Source: a bacterium (GTDB taxonomy: Bacteria; SZUA-182; DTGQ01). From it: a DNA stretch of 61,862 nucleotides. The notes under the pieces are model-generated. The model was not told the origin of the DNA. It ran no database searches and worked only from the letters and a program-made list of their open reading frames with translations. Both the position numbers and the translations under genes were made by a program. Within the stretch, counting starts at the first letter, position 1. Each line of letters begins with the position of its first letter. The stretch is from the NCBI GenBank assembly GCA_023512255.1, contig JAILZY010000012.1, positions 1 to 61,862 on the forward strand, written 5' to 3'. Of this stretch, positions 53,606-61,862 are shown piece after piece.

Positions 53606-53887
53606 ATGATAGTTGCTACATGCAGAATAGAGTTATATATTCCAGAAGCCAATTCCCTGAAAGCAAAGCGTAAGGTTATCAAAAGCTTGAAGGATCAGTT
53701 GAGAAATAGGTTCAATGTGGCCATTGCCGAGGTAGAGTTGCAAGACTTATGGCAGCGGTCAATTCTAGGGGTTGTTACCTTGAGTAATGATCGCAGTCAG
53801 GTGGATGCAACCCTGGCCAAGGTAATTTCCTTTGTCGAGGGTACGGACCTGGCTATTATTGGCCATTACGAAATTGAGGTCTGGTGA
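53606..53887 (+). CDS. DUF503 family protein
   Basis: The 93-residue protein matches DUF503 (YlxP-like) from MIVATCRIELYIPEANSLKAKR through FNVAIAEVELQDLWQ. Such genes commonly sit next to rbfA and truB in the infB region. A role with ribosome assembly is suggested by this neighbourhood. It is followed 226 bases later by rbfA. Confidence 0.9.
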   Translation: MIVATCRIELYIPEANSLKAKRKVIKSLKDQLRNRFNVAIAEVELQDLWQRSILGVVTLSNDRSQVDATLAKVISFVEGTDLAIIGHYEIEVW

Positions 53888-54113
53888 AAGATTTGCTTAT
53901 TGTCCAGGTTTCTCATCGTCAATCTATATTATAAATATATAAATATCAGTGGTATAAATATTAATGGCTTAGCAATAGATAAGAGGAGGGTTAATTATCC
54001 TAATCAGAAGGCTACAATTTATTAGGGTTGGTTATTTATCTTCATGCATCAGGTCTCCATGCGGCGCACAGCAGGGATGCATTATGTAAAGTGTGAGATG
54101 AGGAGAAGGGGCA

Positions 54114-54482
54114 ATGTTTGATTACAAGCGAAGTGACAGAGTTGGGCAACTAATCCAAGAAGAGATATCTTTGATTCTTCTTGAGGAGACTAAGGATCCA
54201 AGGATTCAATTTGTCAGTATAACCAGAGTCGAGGTCAGTGATGATCTCAAGCACGCTAAGGTCTTTGCCAGTGTTCTGGGCTCTGCAGAGAAAAAAAAAG
54301 AGGTTTTCAATGGGCTAAGGAGTGCTCAAGGGTTTATCCAGAAGCAGCTAGGCAGAAAGCTCCACTTGCGGTATACGCCAGAGATCGTTTTTAAGATGGA
54401 TGATTCGATCGAGAGAGGGGCTCATATCTACGAGCTGTTGGAAGAAATAAAAAATGAGGACAAACTTAAGAACGAAGAATAA
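54114..54482 (+). CDS. rbfA: Ribosome-binding factor A
   Basis: The 122-residue protein has the RbfA core (RVGQLIQEEISLILLEE, DPRIQFVSITRVEVSDDLKHAKVFASVLG, YTPEIVFKMDDSIERGAHI), a KH-like fold that matures 30S subunits. A GGAGAAGGGGC site precedes the ATG. It is followed 2 bases later by nrnA. Confidence 0.95.
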   Translation: MFDYKRSDRVGQLIQEEISLILLEETKDPRIQFVSITRVEVSDDLKHAKVFASVLGSAEKKKEVFNGLRSAQGFIQKQLGRKLHLRYTPEIVFKMDDSIERGAHIYELLEEIKNEDKLKNEE

Positions 54483-54484
54483 AA

Positions 54485-55495
54485 ATGTCCGATATAATTA
54501 AGGAAGTTGTGGACTGGATTAAAAAACACCGCTCCTTTTTGATTACCTCACACGAGGCAGGCGATGGGGACTCGATAGGTTCACAGATAGCTATGTCTTT
54601 CATTTTGGAAAAGATGCAAAAGAGCAGTCTGATCCTGAATAAAGACCCTGTACCAAACACTTACAAATTCCTGCCCGGGGCGGAGAGAATAAAGATTCAG
54701 GGTGATGAGGGGGGGATAGGGGCAGAATACGAAGCAGCCATTTTCCTTGATTGCGGATCACTTGAGCGGACAGGATTGTCGTTACCACCAGTTTCCTCTT
54801 GTTTGAACATTGATCATCACCTCAATAACGACCGATTTTGCCAGTTGAATTGGATTGATCCGTACATGTCCTCTACGGCCGAGATGGTCTATCTGCTGGC
54901 GGATGCCTTATCCATTCCTCTTGAGCCAGCTTTGGGTAGTAATCTTTATACTGGAATTTTAACCGACACCGGATGTTTTACCTACAGTAATACTACTCCG
55001 CGGGGTCTGCGGATAGCGGCTGAGTTGATCGAATCGGGAGTTGATCCATCTTCAATTGCTAACCAAGTTTATGGTCGCAAGAGCGTAGCTCAACTGCTTC
55101 TTTTAGGAGCCGCTCTTAGCAGTTTGACCCTAACCGAGGATGAGCGGATTGCTCTTATCCTTTTAAAGGAGGAAGTGTTTAAAAAGTATGAAACTACCCA
55201 GGCCGATGCTGAAGGAGTGGTTAATTATCCCCTTACCATAGACTCGGTGGAAGTATCTGTTCTTTTCAAGGAGATTTCGGAAGATTTCTTCAAAGTCAGC
55301 TTTCGATCCAAGGGGAGGGTCAATGTAGCCGCAATTGCGGAGAGTTTTGGTGGGGGAGGACACCATAATGCTGCCGGAGTAAAGATGAGGGGGAGCTATA
55401 GCCTAATCAGGGAACAGATTTTGGATTCGATCTGTCGGCAATTGGCAAACCCGCTTTTATCCGATAGGGAAAGATACGAGAATAATTTTGAATAA
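54485..55495 (+). CDS. nrnA: DHH-DHHA1 phosphoesterase (NrnA-type oligoribonuclease)
   Basis: The 336-residue protein has DHH-family metal motifs (HEAGDGDSIGSQIA, FLDCGSLERTG, NIDHHLNND, GILTDTGCFTYSN) and a C-terminal DHHA1 GGGGHHNAAG motif. By family it degrades nano-RNA and dephosphorylates 3'-phosphoadenosine phosphate. It follows rbfA by 2 bases, the common order. The RNA pseudouridine synthase truB often next in line is not present. Confidence 0.92.
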   Translation: MSDIIKEVVDWIKKHRSFLITSHEAGDGDSIGSQIAMSFILEKMQKSSLILNKDPVPNTYKFLPGAERIKIQGDEGGIGAEYEAAIFLDCGSLERTGLSLPPVSSCLNIDHHLNNDRFCQLNWIDPYMSSTAEMVYLLADALSIPLEPALGSNLYTGILTDTGCFTYSNTTPRGLRIAAELIESGVDPSSIANQVYGRKSVAQLLLLGAALSSLTLTEDERIALILLKEEVFKKYETTQADAEGVVNYPLTIDSVEVSVLFKEISEDFFKVSFRSKGRVNVAAIAESFGGGGHHNAAGVKMRGSYSLIREQILDSICRQLANPLLSDRERYENNFE

Positions 55496-55612
55496 ATTAT
55501 TTAAACTGTATTCAAATTTCTTTTGATCTTTGATATAATAGGTTTTTATGATAAAGACCAGAACACGATCTACCTACACTACCAAAACTACCAAAGGAAG
55601 GGGGAGACCACA

Positions 55613-56080
55613 ATAAAAAGGGAGATTATAGTTGGTGCAGAAATTGATGCTTATTGCACAAAGTGCCGATTGATCTTGAATCATGTGGTAGTAGCCATGG
55701 TAGGAAAACGGCCTCAGAAGGTGGAGTGTCTTACCTGTCATAGTCAGCATATGTATAGGGCCAGCGAACCGGGCAGTCGTGGCAAAGCGGGCTCTGCGGC
55801 AGCTTCTTCTGTCTCCAAGCAGGATAAGGAGATGGAAAAGAAGAAGGCCAAGCTCAAGCGGCTTCAGGAAAAAGAAAAGGAATTATGGAAAGAAATCATA
55901 GCTAAAAAAGATCTGACTATGGCCAAACCCTATATAATGTCTGATTCTTACGAGATCGAAGATGTGATCAATCACAGCAGGTTTGGCATGGGGATTGTTA
56001 CTCATCTGATCACTCCTCAAAAAATGGAGGTTCTTTTTGAGGATGGATATCGGTGTATGGTTTGTAATTTTTCTCAATAA
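55613..56080 (+). CDS. Cys-rich hypothetical protein (possible ATA start)
   Basis: The protein (155 residues from 55613; 185 if the TTG at 55523 is used) has two CxxC pairs (YCTKCRLILNHVV and CLTCHSQH), a charged helix (KEMEKKKAKLKRLQEKEKEL) and a C-terminal domain with RFGMGIVTHLI and CMVCNFSQ. No ATG, GTG or TTG occurs between 55526 and this point. GGAAGGGGGAG stands 6 bases before ATA 55613, whereas TTG 55523 has no ribosome site. It looks like a zinc-binding protein. Function unknown. Confidence 0.7.
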   Translation: MKREIIVGAEIDAYCTKCRLILNHVVVAMVGKRPQKVECLTCHSQHMYRASEPGSRGKAGSAAASSVSKQDKEMEKKKAKLKRLQEKEKELWKEIIAKKDLTMAKPYIMSDSYEIEDVINHSRFGMGIVTHLITPQKMEVLFEDGYRCMVCNFSQ

Positions 56081-56262
56081 CACTTGGCGGGTTACGGGCT
56101 TAGGGGGCTTGCCAGGGATGAGGCAGCAAGCTGCTTATTCGTAACCCACAAGCCTTCTACTTTGAGGCTTTTCACCTAGGGGGAAGCTTATGGCAGCCTT
56201 CCCTGTCTTGGCTTGGGGAATATCATCATTAAAAGATCATCTGATAAGCTGTCCATTTCTTT
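56081..56262. other. Convergent spacer with long-range hairpin
   Basis: No gene. GGGTTACG (about 56090) pairs with CGTAACCC (about 56139), enclosing GC-rich sequence. This could terminate both convergent transcripts. Confidence 0.4.
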
Positions 56263-57573
56263 TCAGTGCACGAAAAACCGCATAATATCATTGTAGAATA
56301 CATAGACCATCAGCAGGATCAACATCCCAAAGCCGATCTGCTGAGCCACTTCTCTTTTTCTGATACTGAGCGGTTTTCCGACAATCATCTCGATGATGAG
56401 AAAAAATATATGCCCTCCGTCTAGGATAGGAATGGGGAAGAGGTTTAGTATCCCTAATTGCAGACTAAGGAAAGCCATGAAGTAGATAAAATCGGGTATC
56501 CCTGCCTTGGCTGAGGCACCGGCGACCTGGGCAATCATGATCGGTCCGCCAAGGGATTTAGGAGAGGTTTTCCCTCTGATCAGCTTGAAGATAAAGGAGA
56601 AGGTGAGCTTTGCCTGCCTCAGGGTTTCAGCCAAGCCATTTTGGATTGAGGCTAAGAGGCCGTATTTTTTAATTATCATCTCCTCAGAAGGCATGATGCC
56701 AATAAGCCCCTGTTTAGTCTCAGGATCAGCCATTGGGACTACGGTTACGGAAAATTCTCTATCTTTTCGGCGGATGTTCAAAACTACCCTTTTCCCAGGA
56801 TGATCGTGAATTAGCTCAGCTATCTCGTACCAATGTCCGACAGCTTTCCCATTAATATGGGTAATAAGGTCTCCAGCTTGCAATCCTGCTTTTTGAGCCG
56901 GATAGCCTGCGTTTACGCTCCCGATCCGAGGGGGAATATAATGATCGATACCGATTGATCCAAGCCCCATATCACCCACCTCATGAGGAGTAACGCTGAG
57001 AGCAAGATGCTGGCCGCGGCGCTCGACGAGAATTCGAAGCTTGGAGCCAGCGTTAGAAACGATGATCATCTGAAGAGCTTCCCAATGGTCGATTTTGCGG
57101 TCATTAATACTGATAACCCTATCTCCCACCTGAAAGCCTGCCTTGTGGGCTGGAGAATTCTCTCTGACCCAGCCAATGACCGGCGAGGTCATGAGGTAGG
57201 CGGGAATTTTACGCCCGATGAGAAAAACGGTGAACATGAGCAAGACAGCCAAGATCACATTCATCAACGGGCCGCTGAAGACCACCTGCATTCGCTCCCA
57301 GGGCGAGCGGGAAGAGAATTCCCAGGGCTCTCCTTTCAGTTCCTCATCTGGATTTTCTCCAGCCATCTTGACATATCCTCCCAGTGGGAGGGCCGAGATC
57401 ATGTATTCGGTATCTCCTTTTTTAAACCCCAGCCACGGAATTTTGGGGCCAAAGCCGAGAGAAAATTTTTCGACCTTAATTCCGATCGCTTTGGCCACAA
57501 TAAAATGACCGAATTCATGAACAAAGATGAGCACACCTAAACAGATAACAAAGGCAAGAATTACGGTTAGCAT
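56263..57573 (-). CDS. rseP: RIP site-2 protease RseP
   Basis: The ATG at 57573, with AGGGAGA 6 bases before it, is preferred over the ATG at 57627, which adds 18 residues. The 436-residue inner-membrane zinc protease has HExxH (VHEFGHF), two PDZ domains (SPAHKAGFQVGDRVISIND, YPAQKAGLQAGDLITHING) and the metal-side motif NLFPIPILDGGH in a late membrane helix. It cuts anti-sigma factors or signal peptides in the membrane. It overlaps the end of dxr by 7 bases, so the two are coupled. Confidence 0.95.
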   Translation of the reverse strand: MLTVILAFVICLGVLIFVHEFGHFIVAKAIGIKVEKFSLGFGPKIPWLGFKKGDTEYMISALPLGGYVKMAGENPDEELKGEPWEFSSRSPWERMQVVFSGPLMNVILAVLLMFTVFLIGRKIPAYLMTSPVIGWVRENSPAHKAGFQVGDRVISINDRKIDHWEALQMIIVSNAGSKLRILVERRGQHLALSVTPHEVGDMGLGSIGIDHYIPPRIGSVNAGYPAQKAGLQAGDLITHINGKAVGHWYEIAELIHDHPGKRVVLNIRRKDREFSVTVVPMADPETKQGLIGIMPSEEMIIKKYGLLASIQNGLAETLRQAKLTFSFIFKLIRGKTSPKSLGGPIMIAQVAGASAKAGIPDFIYFMAFLSLQLGILNLFPIPILDGGHIFFLIIEMIVGKPLSIRKREVAQQIGFGMLILLMVYVFYNDIMRFFVH

Positions 57574-58733
57574 GAAAGTCTCCCTATAATGTCCCTGGCC
57601 TGCTGTCTGCCCCAGCGGTCTGCCCACAGGGCATCCGAGATTTCCCTCAGGGGGACGGGTTGATGACGATTCAAGGTTTCTTCAATGATCTTTGGGATAT
57701 CGCAAAAGTTTATTCGGCCCTGCTTGAAAGCCGAAATAGCTATCTCATTGGCCGCGTTCATCACTGCGGGGGCGGTCTGCCCCTGTCGGGCGGCTTCATA
57801 TCCTAGCCGCAGGCAGGGGAATTTTTCAACATCTGGGCTGTGGAAGGATATTGTTCCAAGCCGGGGCAAATCCAGAGGGGGAAGATCAAGGGGCAGCCTC
57901 TCAGGATAAGAAAGAGCATAGAGGATCGGCAGACGCATGTCCGAGGTCGCCAAGAGAGCAAGTATATTTCCATCCCAATATTCCACCATAGAATGAATGA
58001 CACTTTCAGGATGAATCACCACCTCGATACTGTCAACTGGAACATTAAACAGCCAGTGGGCCTCGATAACCTCTAGGGCCTTGTTCATCAGCGTAGCTGA
58101 ATCGAGGCTGATTTTCTCGCCCATGGACCAGGTTGGATGATGTATGGCCTGCTGATAGGTAATCTTGCAGAATTCCTCCTTAGGGGTGAAAAGAAACGGC
58201 CCACCTGAGGCAGTGAGGATCAGTCGTCTGATTTCCTTAGGGTTATGCCCCAAAAGGCATTGGAAGATGGCTGAATGTTCGCTGTCTATCGGTAGAATTT
58301 GAATTCCCATACTTTTGGCTTTGTCCATGATGATGCCGCCAGCCATGATCAGGGATTCCTTATTGGCCAGGGCAATATTTTTGCCAGCCACAGCAGCCTC
58401 ATAGGTTGGAAGCAGGCCAGCGGCTCCGCAGATGGCGCTGACCACCATATCCGCTTGCTCGTAGCGGGCCACCTGAAGTAGCCCCTCCATGCCTGCTATC
58501 ACCTCACCATGAAATGGTTTGACTTCCTCTCTTAGCTCTTCCAGATGGTCCAGGTCGCGGATTGAAACCAATCGAGGCTGAAATTCTCTTATCTGCTGCC
58601 TCAAAAGCGCAAGGTTAGATCCCGCGGCCAGGGCTACAACCTCATATCGTTCTCTATATCGGCTGATCACCTCCAGGGTATTGGTTCCTATTGAACCAGT
58701 AGAGCCAAGGAGGGCGATTCTTTTTTTCTCCAT
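57567..58733 (-). CDS. dxr: 1-deoxy-D-xylulose-5-phosphate reductoisomerase
   Basis: Dxr makes MEP in isoprenoid synthesis. Features: IALLGSTGSIGTNTLEVI at the N terminus, ANKESLIMAGG, IDSEHSAIFQCL, SGGPF, and HPTWSMGEKISLDSATLMNK. The start at 58733 (MEKKRIALLG) matches the family; ATG 58739 and 58793 are upstream in-frame alternatives. It is followed by rseP with a 7-base overlap. Confidence 0.96.
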   Translation of the reverse strand: MEKKRIALLGSTGSIGTNTLEVISRYRERYEVVALAAGSNLALLRQQIREFQPRLVSIRDLDHLEELREEVKPFHGEVIAGMEGLLQVARYEQADMVVSAICGAAGLLPTYEAAVAGKNIALANKESLIMAGGIIMDKAKSMGIQILPIDSEHSAIFQCLLGHNPKEIRRLILTASGGPFLFTPKEEFCKITYQQAIHHPTWSMGEKISLDSATLMNKALEVIEAHWLFNVPVDSIEVVIHPESVIHSMVEYWDGNILALLATSDMRLPILYALSYPERLPLDLPPLDLPRLGTISFHSPDVEKFPCLRLGYEAARQGQTAPAVMNAANEIAISAFKQGRINFCDIPKIIEETLNRHQPVPLREISDALWADRWGRQQARDIIGRLSC

Positions 58734-58798
58734 CACCATCAATTCCTTGTAATTATCATGGGTAATTTCATGATGGCGTACATTTATTACCATTTTTA

Positions 58799-59656
58799 TT
58801 ATTGTATTATTGCCTTAATAGACAGGCAGTTAGATAGATAATAGAGATAATAGAAAAGTGCAGGGGCAGCGAAAATAAGACTGTCGATCCGATCAAGAAT
58901 TCCCCCATGTCCGGGAAAGAGATTTCCACTGTCCTTAATTCCGGCTCCTCTCTTGAGCATTGATTCGGACAAATCCCCAACCTGAGCGAAAATGTTTAGT
59001 ACAAGACCTAAGATAATGCTGTTCCCCAAGCTAAGTGATGGCAAAAAGGTAAAATGAGCGACTACCGAGACCAAAACGCTACCGACCAGGGCGCCTACTG
59101 ATCCCTCGATTGTTTTCTTGGGGCTTACCAAGGGAGAAAGCGGATGCTTTCCCAGAAGAGTTCCGGTATAAAAGGCAGAGGTATCGCCGGCCCATACCAC
59201 CAGAAGTAAATAGAAAATCAAAGCCTTCCCTTGAGCTAATCCCCGGATCCAGATCAAATAGCCCATCAGCCAGGCAATGGTAAAGACTCCAGCCATAGTG
59301 CCGCAAAGCCGGGCAATTATAGTGGATGGGTTATTAAAGTGAAAGAGGAAGCTGACAAAGGTGGCCATCACCGTCAGGACAACAACCAAGGGGAGAAGAG
59401 AAGCTCCTTGCCAAAAGGCCAGGCTAACCAATAATCCAAGTATCAGCCCCAGGGGGGTGGAGGAGTGAATATCGGCCTGATCCAAAATCTGGTAAAATTC
59501 TCTGATCCCCAGTAGAATACAGGCGGTTATCAGTAGCCAGAAATGGAAAGGGGTTCCGTAGTAAATCAGGGCCGCCAGTGGCGGGATGCCGACTATGGCT
59601 GTCGCTACCCGCTTGAGATATGGATGATGACTTTGGCTTTGGGTATTGGTTTTCAC
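58799..59656 (-). CDS. cdsA: Phosphatidate cytidylyltransferase
   Basis: The 285-residue membrane protein has about eight helices and the CdsA signature (KRGAGIKDSGNLFPGHGG...DRIDS) near the C terminus. It makes CDP-diacylglycerol. The start is GTG. It lies between uppS and dxr in the conserved order. Confidence 0.95.
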   Translation of the reverse strand: MKTNTQSQSHHPYLKRVATAIVGIPPLAALIYYGTPFHFWLLITACILLGIREFYQILDQADIHSSTPLGLILGLLVSLAFWQGASLLPLVVVLTVMATFVSFLFHFNNPSTIIARLCGTMAGVFTIAWLMGYLIWIRGLAQGKALIFYLLLVVWAGDTSAFYTGTLLGKHPLSPLVSPKKTIEGSVGALVGSVLVSVVAHFTFLPSLSLGNSIILGLVLNIFAQVGDLSESMLKRGAGIKDSGNLFPGHGGILDRIDSLIFAAPALFYYLYYLSNCLSIKAIIQ

Positions 59657-59689
59657 GTACTTTCTTATAGCTCCTAACTTTTTTTCTTT

Positions 59690-60463
59690 TTATTCCTCTT
59701 TGATTCGGCCAAACCTTCGCTCTCGGCCCTGGTAGCTGATAATAGCCTGCAAAAATTCATTTCGGCGAAAATCAGGCCACAGAGTAGGCGTGATCCAAAA
59801 TTCCGCATAAGCCAGCTGCCAGAGGAGGAAATTGCTAAGCCGCATCTCACCGCTGGTCCGGATCAAGAGATCAGGATCTGGAAGTGAGCGGGTAAATAGA
59901 TACTGGGAAAACAACTTCTCATCGAGGTCCTCTTCCTTGATTTTTCCGGCTTGCAGATCGCGGGCAATTTGCTTAGTGGCCATAATAATCTCCTGATGAC
60001 CACTGTAATTTAAGGCCAGATTAAGTATCATCCCGCTGTTGCCTGCTGTTCGTTGAATAGTATAGCGCAGCTCTTTTCTCGCCTCAGGCGGCAGACCAGC
60101 TTCATCGCCTATGGACATCAGGCGGATGTTATTTTTTAGCATTCTCTCAAGCTCCTTGCGCAGATACTCAACCAGCAATTTCATCAGGGTATTTACCTCA
60201 TCCTTGGGACGAAACCAATTTTCAACTGAAAAAGCGTACAGCGTAAGCACCGGAATCTTAATCTCGGCTGCAATTTCGACAATGTCCCTGACCGAATTGA
60301 TTCCCTGCCTATGCCCCTCTACCCTGCTCAGGAAGCGGTTTTTGGCCCATCGGCCATTTCCATCCATGATAATAGCTACGTGCCTTGGAAGCCTTGCTGG
60401 ATCAATCCTTCGCTTGAGTTCTTCTTCTGTTTCTGGCTGGGGTAATGTTTCTTTAACCGACAT
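59690..60463 (-). CDS. uppS: Undecaprenyl diphosphate synthase
   Basis: The 257-residue cis-prenyltransferase makes the C55 lipid carrier for cell wall synthesis. Motifs: IIMDGNGRWAKNR with the catalytic Asp, LTLYAFSVENWFRP, LNYSGHQEI, RTSGEMRLSNFLLWQLAY. It follows ribF by 6 bases and precedes cdsA. Confidence 0.96.
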   Translation of the reverse strand: MSVKETLPQPETEEELKRRIDPARLPRHVAIIMDGNGRWAKNRFLSRVEGHRQGINSVRDIVEIAAEIKIPVLTLYAFSVENWFRPKDEVNTLMKLLVEYLRKELERMLKNNIRLMSIGDEAGLPPEARKELRYTIQRTAGNSGMILNLALNYSGHQEIIMATKQIARDLQAGKIKEEDLDEKLFSQYLFTRSLPDPDLLIRTSGEMRLSNFLLWQLAYAEFWITPTLWPDFRRNEFLQAIISYQGRERRFGRIKEE

Positions 60464-60469
60464 AGTGGA

Positions 60470-61402
60470 CTATTTCTCTTTATCCTTGAAAATTTGGCGA
60501 GCCTCCTTGACATCCTGCTCGATCTGATGAACTAAACATCCGACACTGGGAAATGAAATCTCATCCCGAAGGCGTTTTATCAGCTCAATCTCCAGATATT
60601 GATGATATAGATCGGCCTGAAGGTCAAAAATGTACACCTCTACCCCAGGTGAAGAATCTTGAAACGTGGGCTTAGGACCAATATTAGCCAATCCATTATA
60701 GGTCTTCCCACGGATATGAACCCTAGCCAGATAGACGCCCGATTTTGGAATTAGTTTGATACCTGGGGCAATATTGGCCGTAGGAAATCCAATCTTTCTC
60801 CCCCGGCCACAGCCTGGTATGACCTTGCCGGTCAGAGTATAGGGCCTGCCTAACAAAAGATTCGCCTTTTCTAGATTGCCCTGCCGAAGATAGTTTCGAA
60901 TGGCTGTGCTGCTTACATTTTCCCCCTGGATGACTACTTCTTCCACTACCTGAACCCGAAAGGGATATTGCCGGGAAAACTCCTCAAGCATGGCTACCGT
61001 ACCCTTTCCGCCTCGGCCAAAGGTATGATTATAGCCTACATAGACCTCTTTGACTCTGAGTTTATCCCAGAGAATGCGCTGAATAAACTCCTCTGGATGC
61101 TGACTAGCAAATTCCTCGGTAAAGCGGGCAAAGAGAACGATATCCAGATTCAGCTTTTGAAGCAGCTTCATTTTCTCTTGAAAGGTGGTCAGAAGAGGAG
61201 GACAGCGATCAGGAGCAAGAATTTTCAACGGGTGCGGCTCAAAGGTAAAAACCATGCCCAAGACCCCGATTTCTCTAGCCCGATCAACCACTATCTGAAG
61301 AATTTTCTGATGTCCAAGATGTAACCCATCGAAATTCCCCATAGTAAGTACTACATTTCGGACATCAGGACCTAGGCATTGTAATCCTCGAATAATTTTC
61401 AT
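60470..61402 (-). CDS. ribF: Bifunctional riboflavin kinase/FAD synthetase
   Basis: The 310-residue protein has the N-terminal nucleotidyltransferase domain (LTMGNFDGLHLGHQKI, VGYNHTFGRGGKG) and the C-terminal riboflavin kinase domain (GRGRKIGFPTANI, YNGLANIGPKPTF). It converts riboflavin to FMN and FAD. It heads the operon ribF-uppS-cdsA-dxr-rseP. Confidence 0.96.
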   Translation of the reverse strand: MKIIRGLQCLGPDVRNVVLTMGNFDGLHLGHQKILQIVVDRAREIGVLGMVFTFEPHPLKILAPDRCPPLLTTFQEKMKLLQKLNLDIVLFARFTEEFASQHPEEFIQRILWDKLRVKEVYVGYNHTFGRGGKGTVAMLEEFSRQYPFRVQVVEEVVIQGENVSSTAIRNYLRQGNLEKANLLLGRPYTLTGKVIPGCGRGRKIGFPTANIAPGIKLIPKSGVYLARVHIRGKTYNGLANIGPKPTFQDSSPGVEVYIFDLQADLYHQYLEIELIKRLRDEISFPSVGCLVHQIEQDVKEARQIFKDKEK

Positions 61403-61530
61403 GTTTAAGATTTCTATTTTCTTCTTAAGACTAGATCATTGAATACAGTAAACATAAAATTATATTTTACCACTCCTCAATTGTCAACCCTGCTGTGAGT
61501 CTAACAGATGTTCCTCAGGTAAAAAACAAT

Positions 61531-61640
61531 CGCTCTTATTTATTAGCTACCATCTGAGAGACATAACCCTAATAAGAGCTAAGCCCCTTTGAGGGTTTAT
61601 GGTTGTTCTGATATAGGGTTTATGGTGTCTGATAAGAGCA
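61531..61640 (+). mobile_element. MITE family 1, copy 3 (TSD AAAACAAT)
   Basis: This 110-bp copy has ends CGCTCTTAT and ATAAGAGCA and exact flanking 8-bp repeats AAAACAAT (61523-61530 and 61641-61648). It is in the same orientation as copy 1, upstream of ribF. Confidence 0.94.
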
Positions 61641-61762
61641 AAAACAATAGTTGAAAGTGGGAAATACAAGCGAAAAAGCCTCTCTTTCTTCATGAAAAGT
61701 GGTAAATGAGAAACTCCCCTCTTATTGTAATCCGGTCAAAATCGTACTAGGATTGGATATAA

Positions 61763-61800
61763 ATGGGGAACATCTGACATCTGAACCAGATGTTCCCCAT
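61763..61800. terminator. Strong 14-bp hairpin near window end
   Basis: ATGGGGAACATCTG (61763-61776) pairs perfectly with CAGATGTTCCCCAT (61787-61800), loop of 10 bases. It may terminate a transcript from beyond the window. No gene is visible in 61403-61862. Confidence 0.6.
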
Positions 61801-61862
61801 GTTTAAATTAGGAGGAGGAGATAAGCCGCAGGGGAAGGGTATTGAGGTAAAAGATAATAGTA

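Overview
The window is about 62 kb of a bacterial chromosome of moderate GC content. The cell envelope is clearly didermal: the window encodes a Lol-type lipoprotein paired with a predicted outer-membrane barrel, RlpA, RseP, a large M23 peptidase and minor type IV pilins. The organism uses selenocysteine, because SelD itself carries an in-frame UGA. Many genes have homologues mainly annotated as domains of unknown function (DUF6794, DUF5132, DUF6485, DUF503), and the gene order does not match a familiar model organism. An uncultivated Gram-negative lineage is the best guess; I cannot place it further from sequence alone.

Layout. 0-4 kb: arginine biosynthesis (argD-argF-argG). 4-5.2 kb: a decayed IS4-like element that truncates a gene downstream of maf. 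5.2-12.4 kb: maf, a TPR protein, an M23 peptidase, gatB, gatA and HU. 12.7-16.3 kb: an SH3 protein, an alarmone-synthetase/TPR fusion, and small DUF6794 and DUF5132 proteins. 16.6-20.4 kb: fdhD-selD, a small membrane protein and rlpA. 20.4-21.3 kb: a gene-free block of repeats. 21.3-34 kb: a MoxR/RavA-like ATPase, a large secreted protein, a hybrid histidine kinase, a Tat-exported unknown, a DUF523/DUF1722 protein, a dual-thioredoxin/CcdA fusion and rimO. 34-38 kb: minor pilins (PilV, PilW, PilX types). 38.9-42.5 kb: a lipoprotein and its barrel partner. 42.6-47.5 kb: a signalling island of two divergent groups (REC, REC-PAS; HD-GYP, REC-kinase, REC). 47.7-53.2 kb: a RACo-like ferredoxin/ASKHA protein, DUF6485, a class IV aminotransferase and a ClpX-like AAA+ protein with an IGF loop. 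53.6-56.1 kb: DUF503-rbfA-nrnA and a Cys-rich protein. 56.3-61.4 kb: the envelope and isoprenoid operon ribF-uppS-cdsA-dxr-rseP.

The most striking feature lies between the genes. At least three families of short non-coding elements with terminal inverted repeats are present. Two of them have exact 8-bp target-site duplications that I can read directly at every clear copy (three copies of family 1, two copies of family 2). Intergenic DNA throughout also carries imperfect tandem duplications of roughly 13-27 bp, several of which cover a stop codon. A 74-bp perfect inverted repeat links the window start to position 47.6 kb. A three-unit 28-bp repeat array sits between two pilin genes. No tRNA, rRNA, tmRNA, SRP or RNase P RNA genes were recognised.
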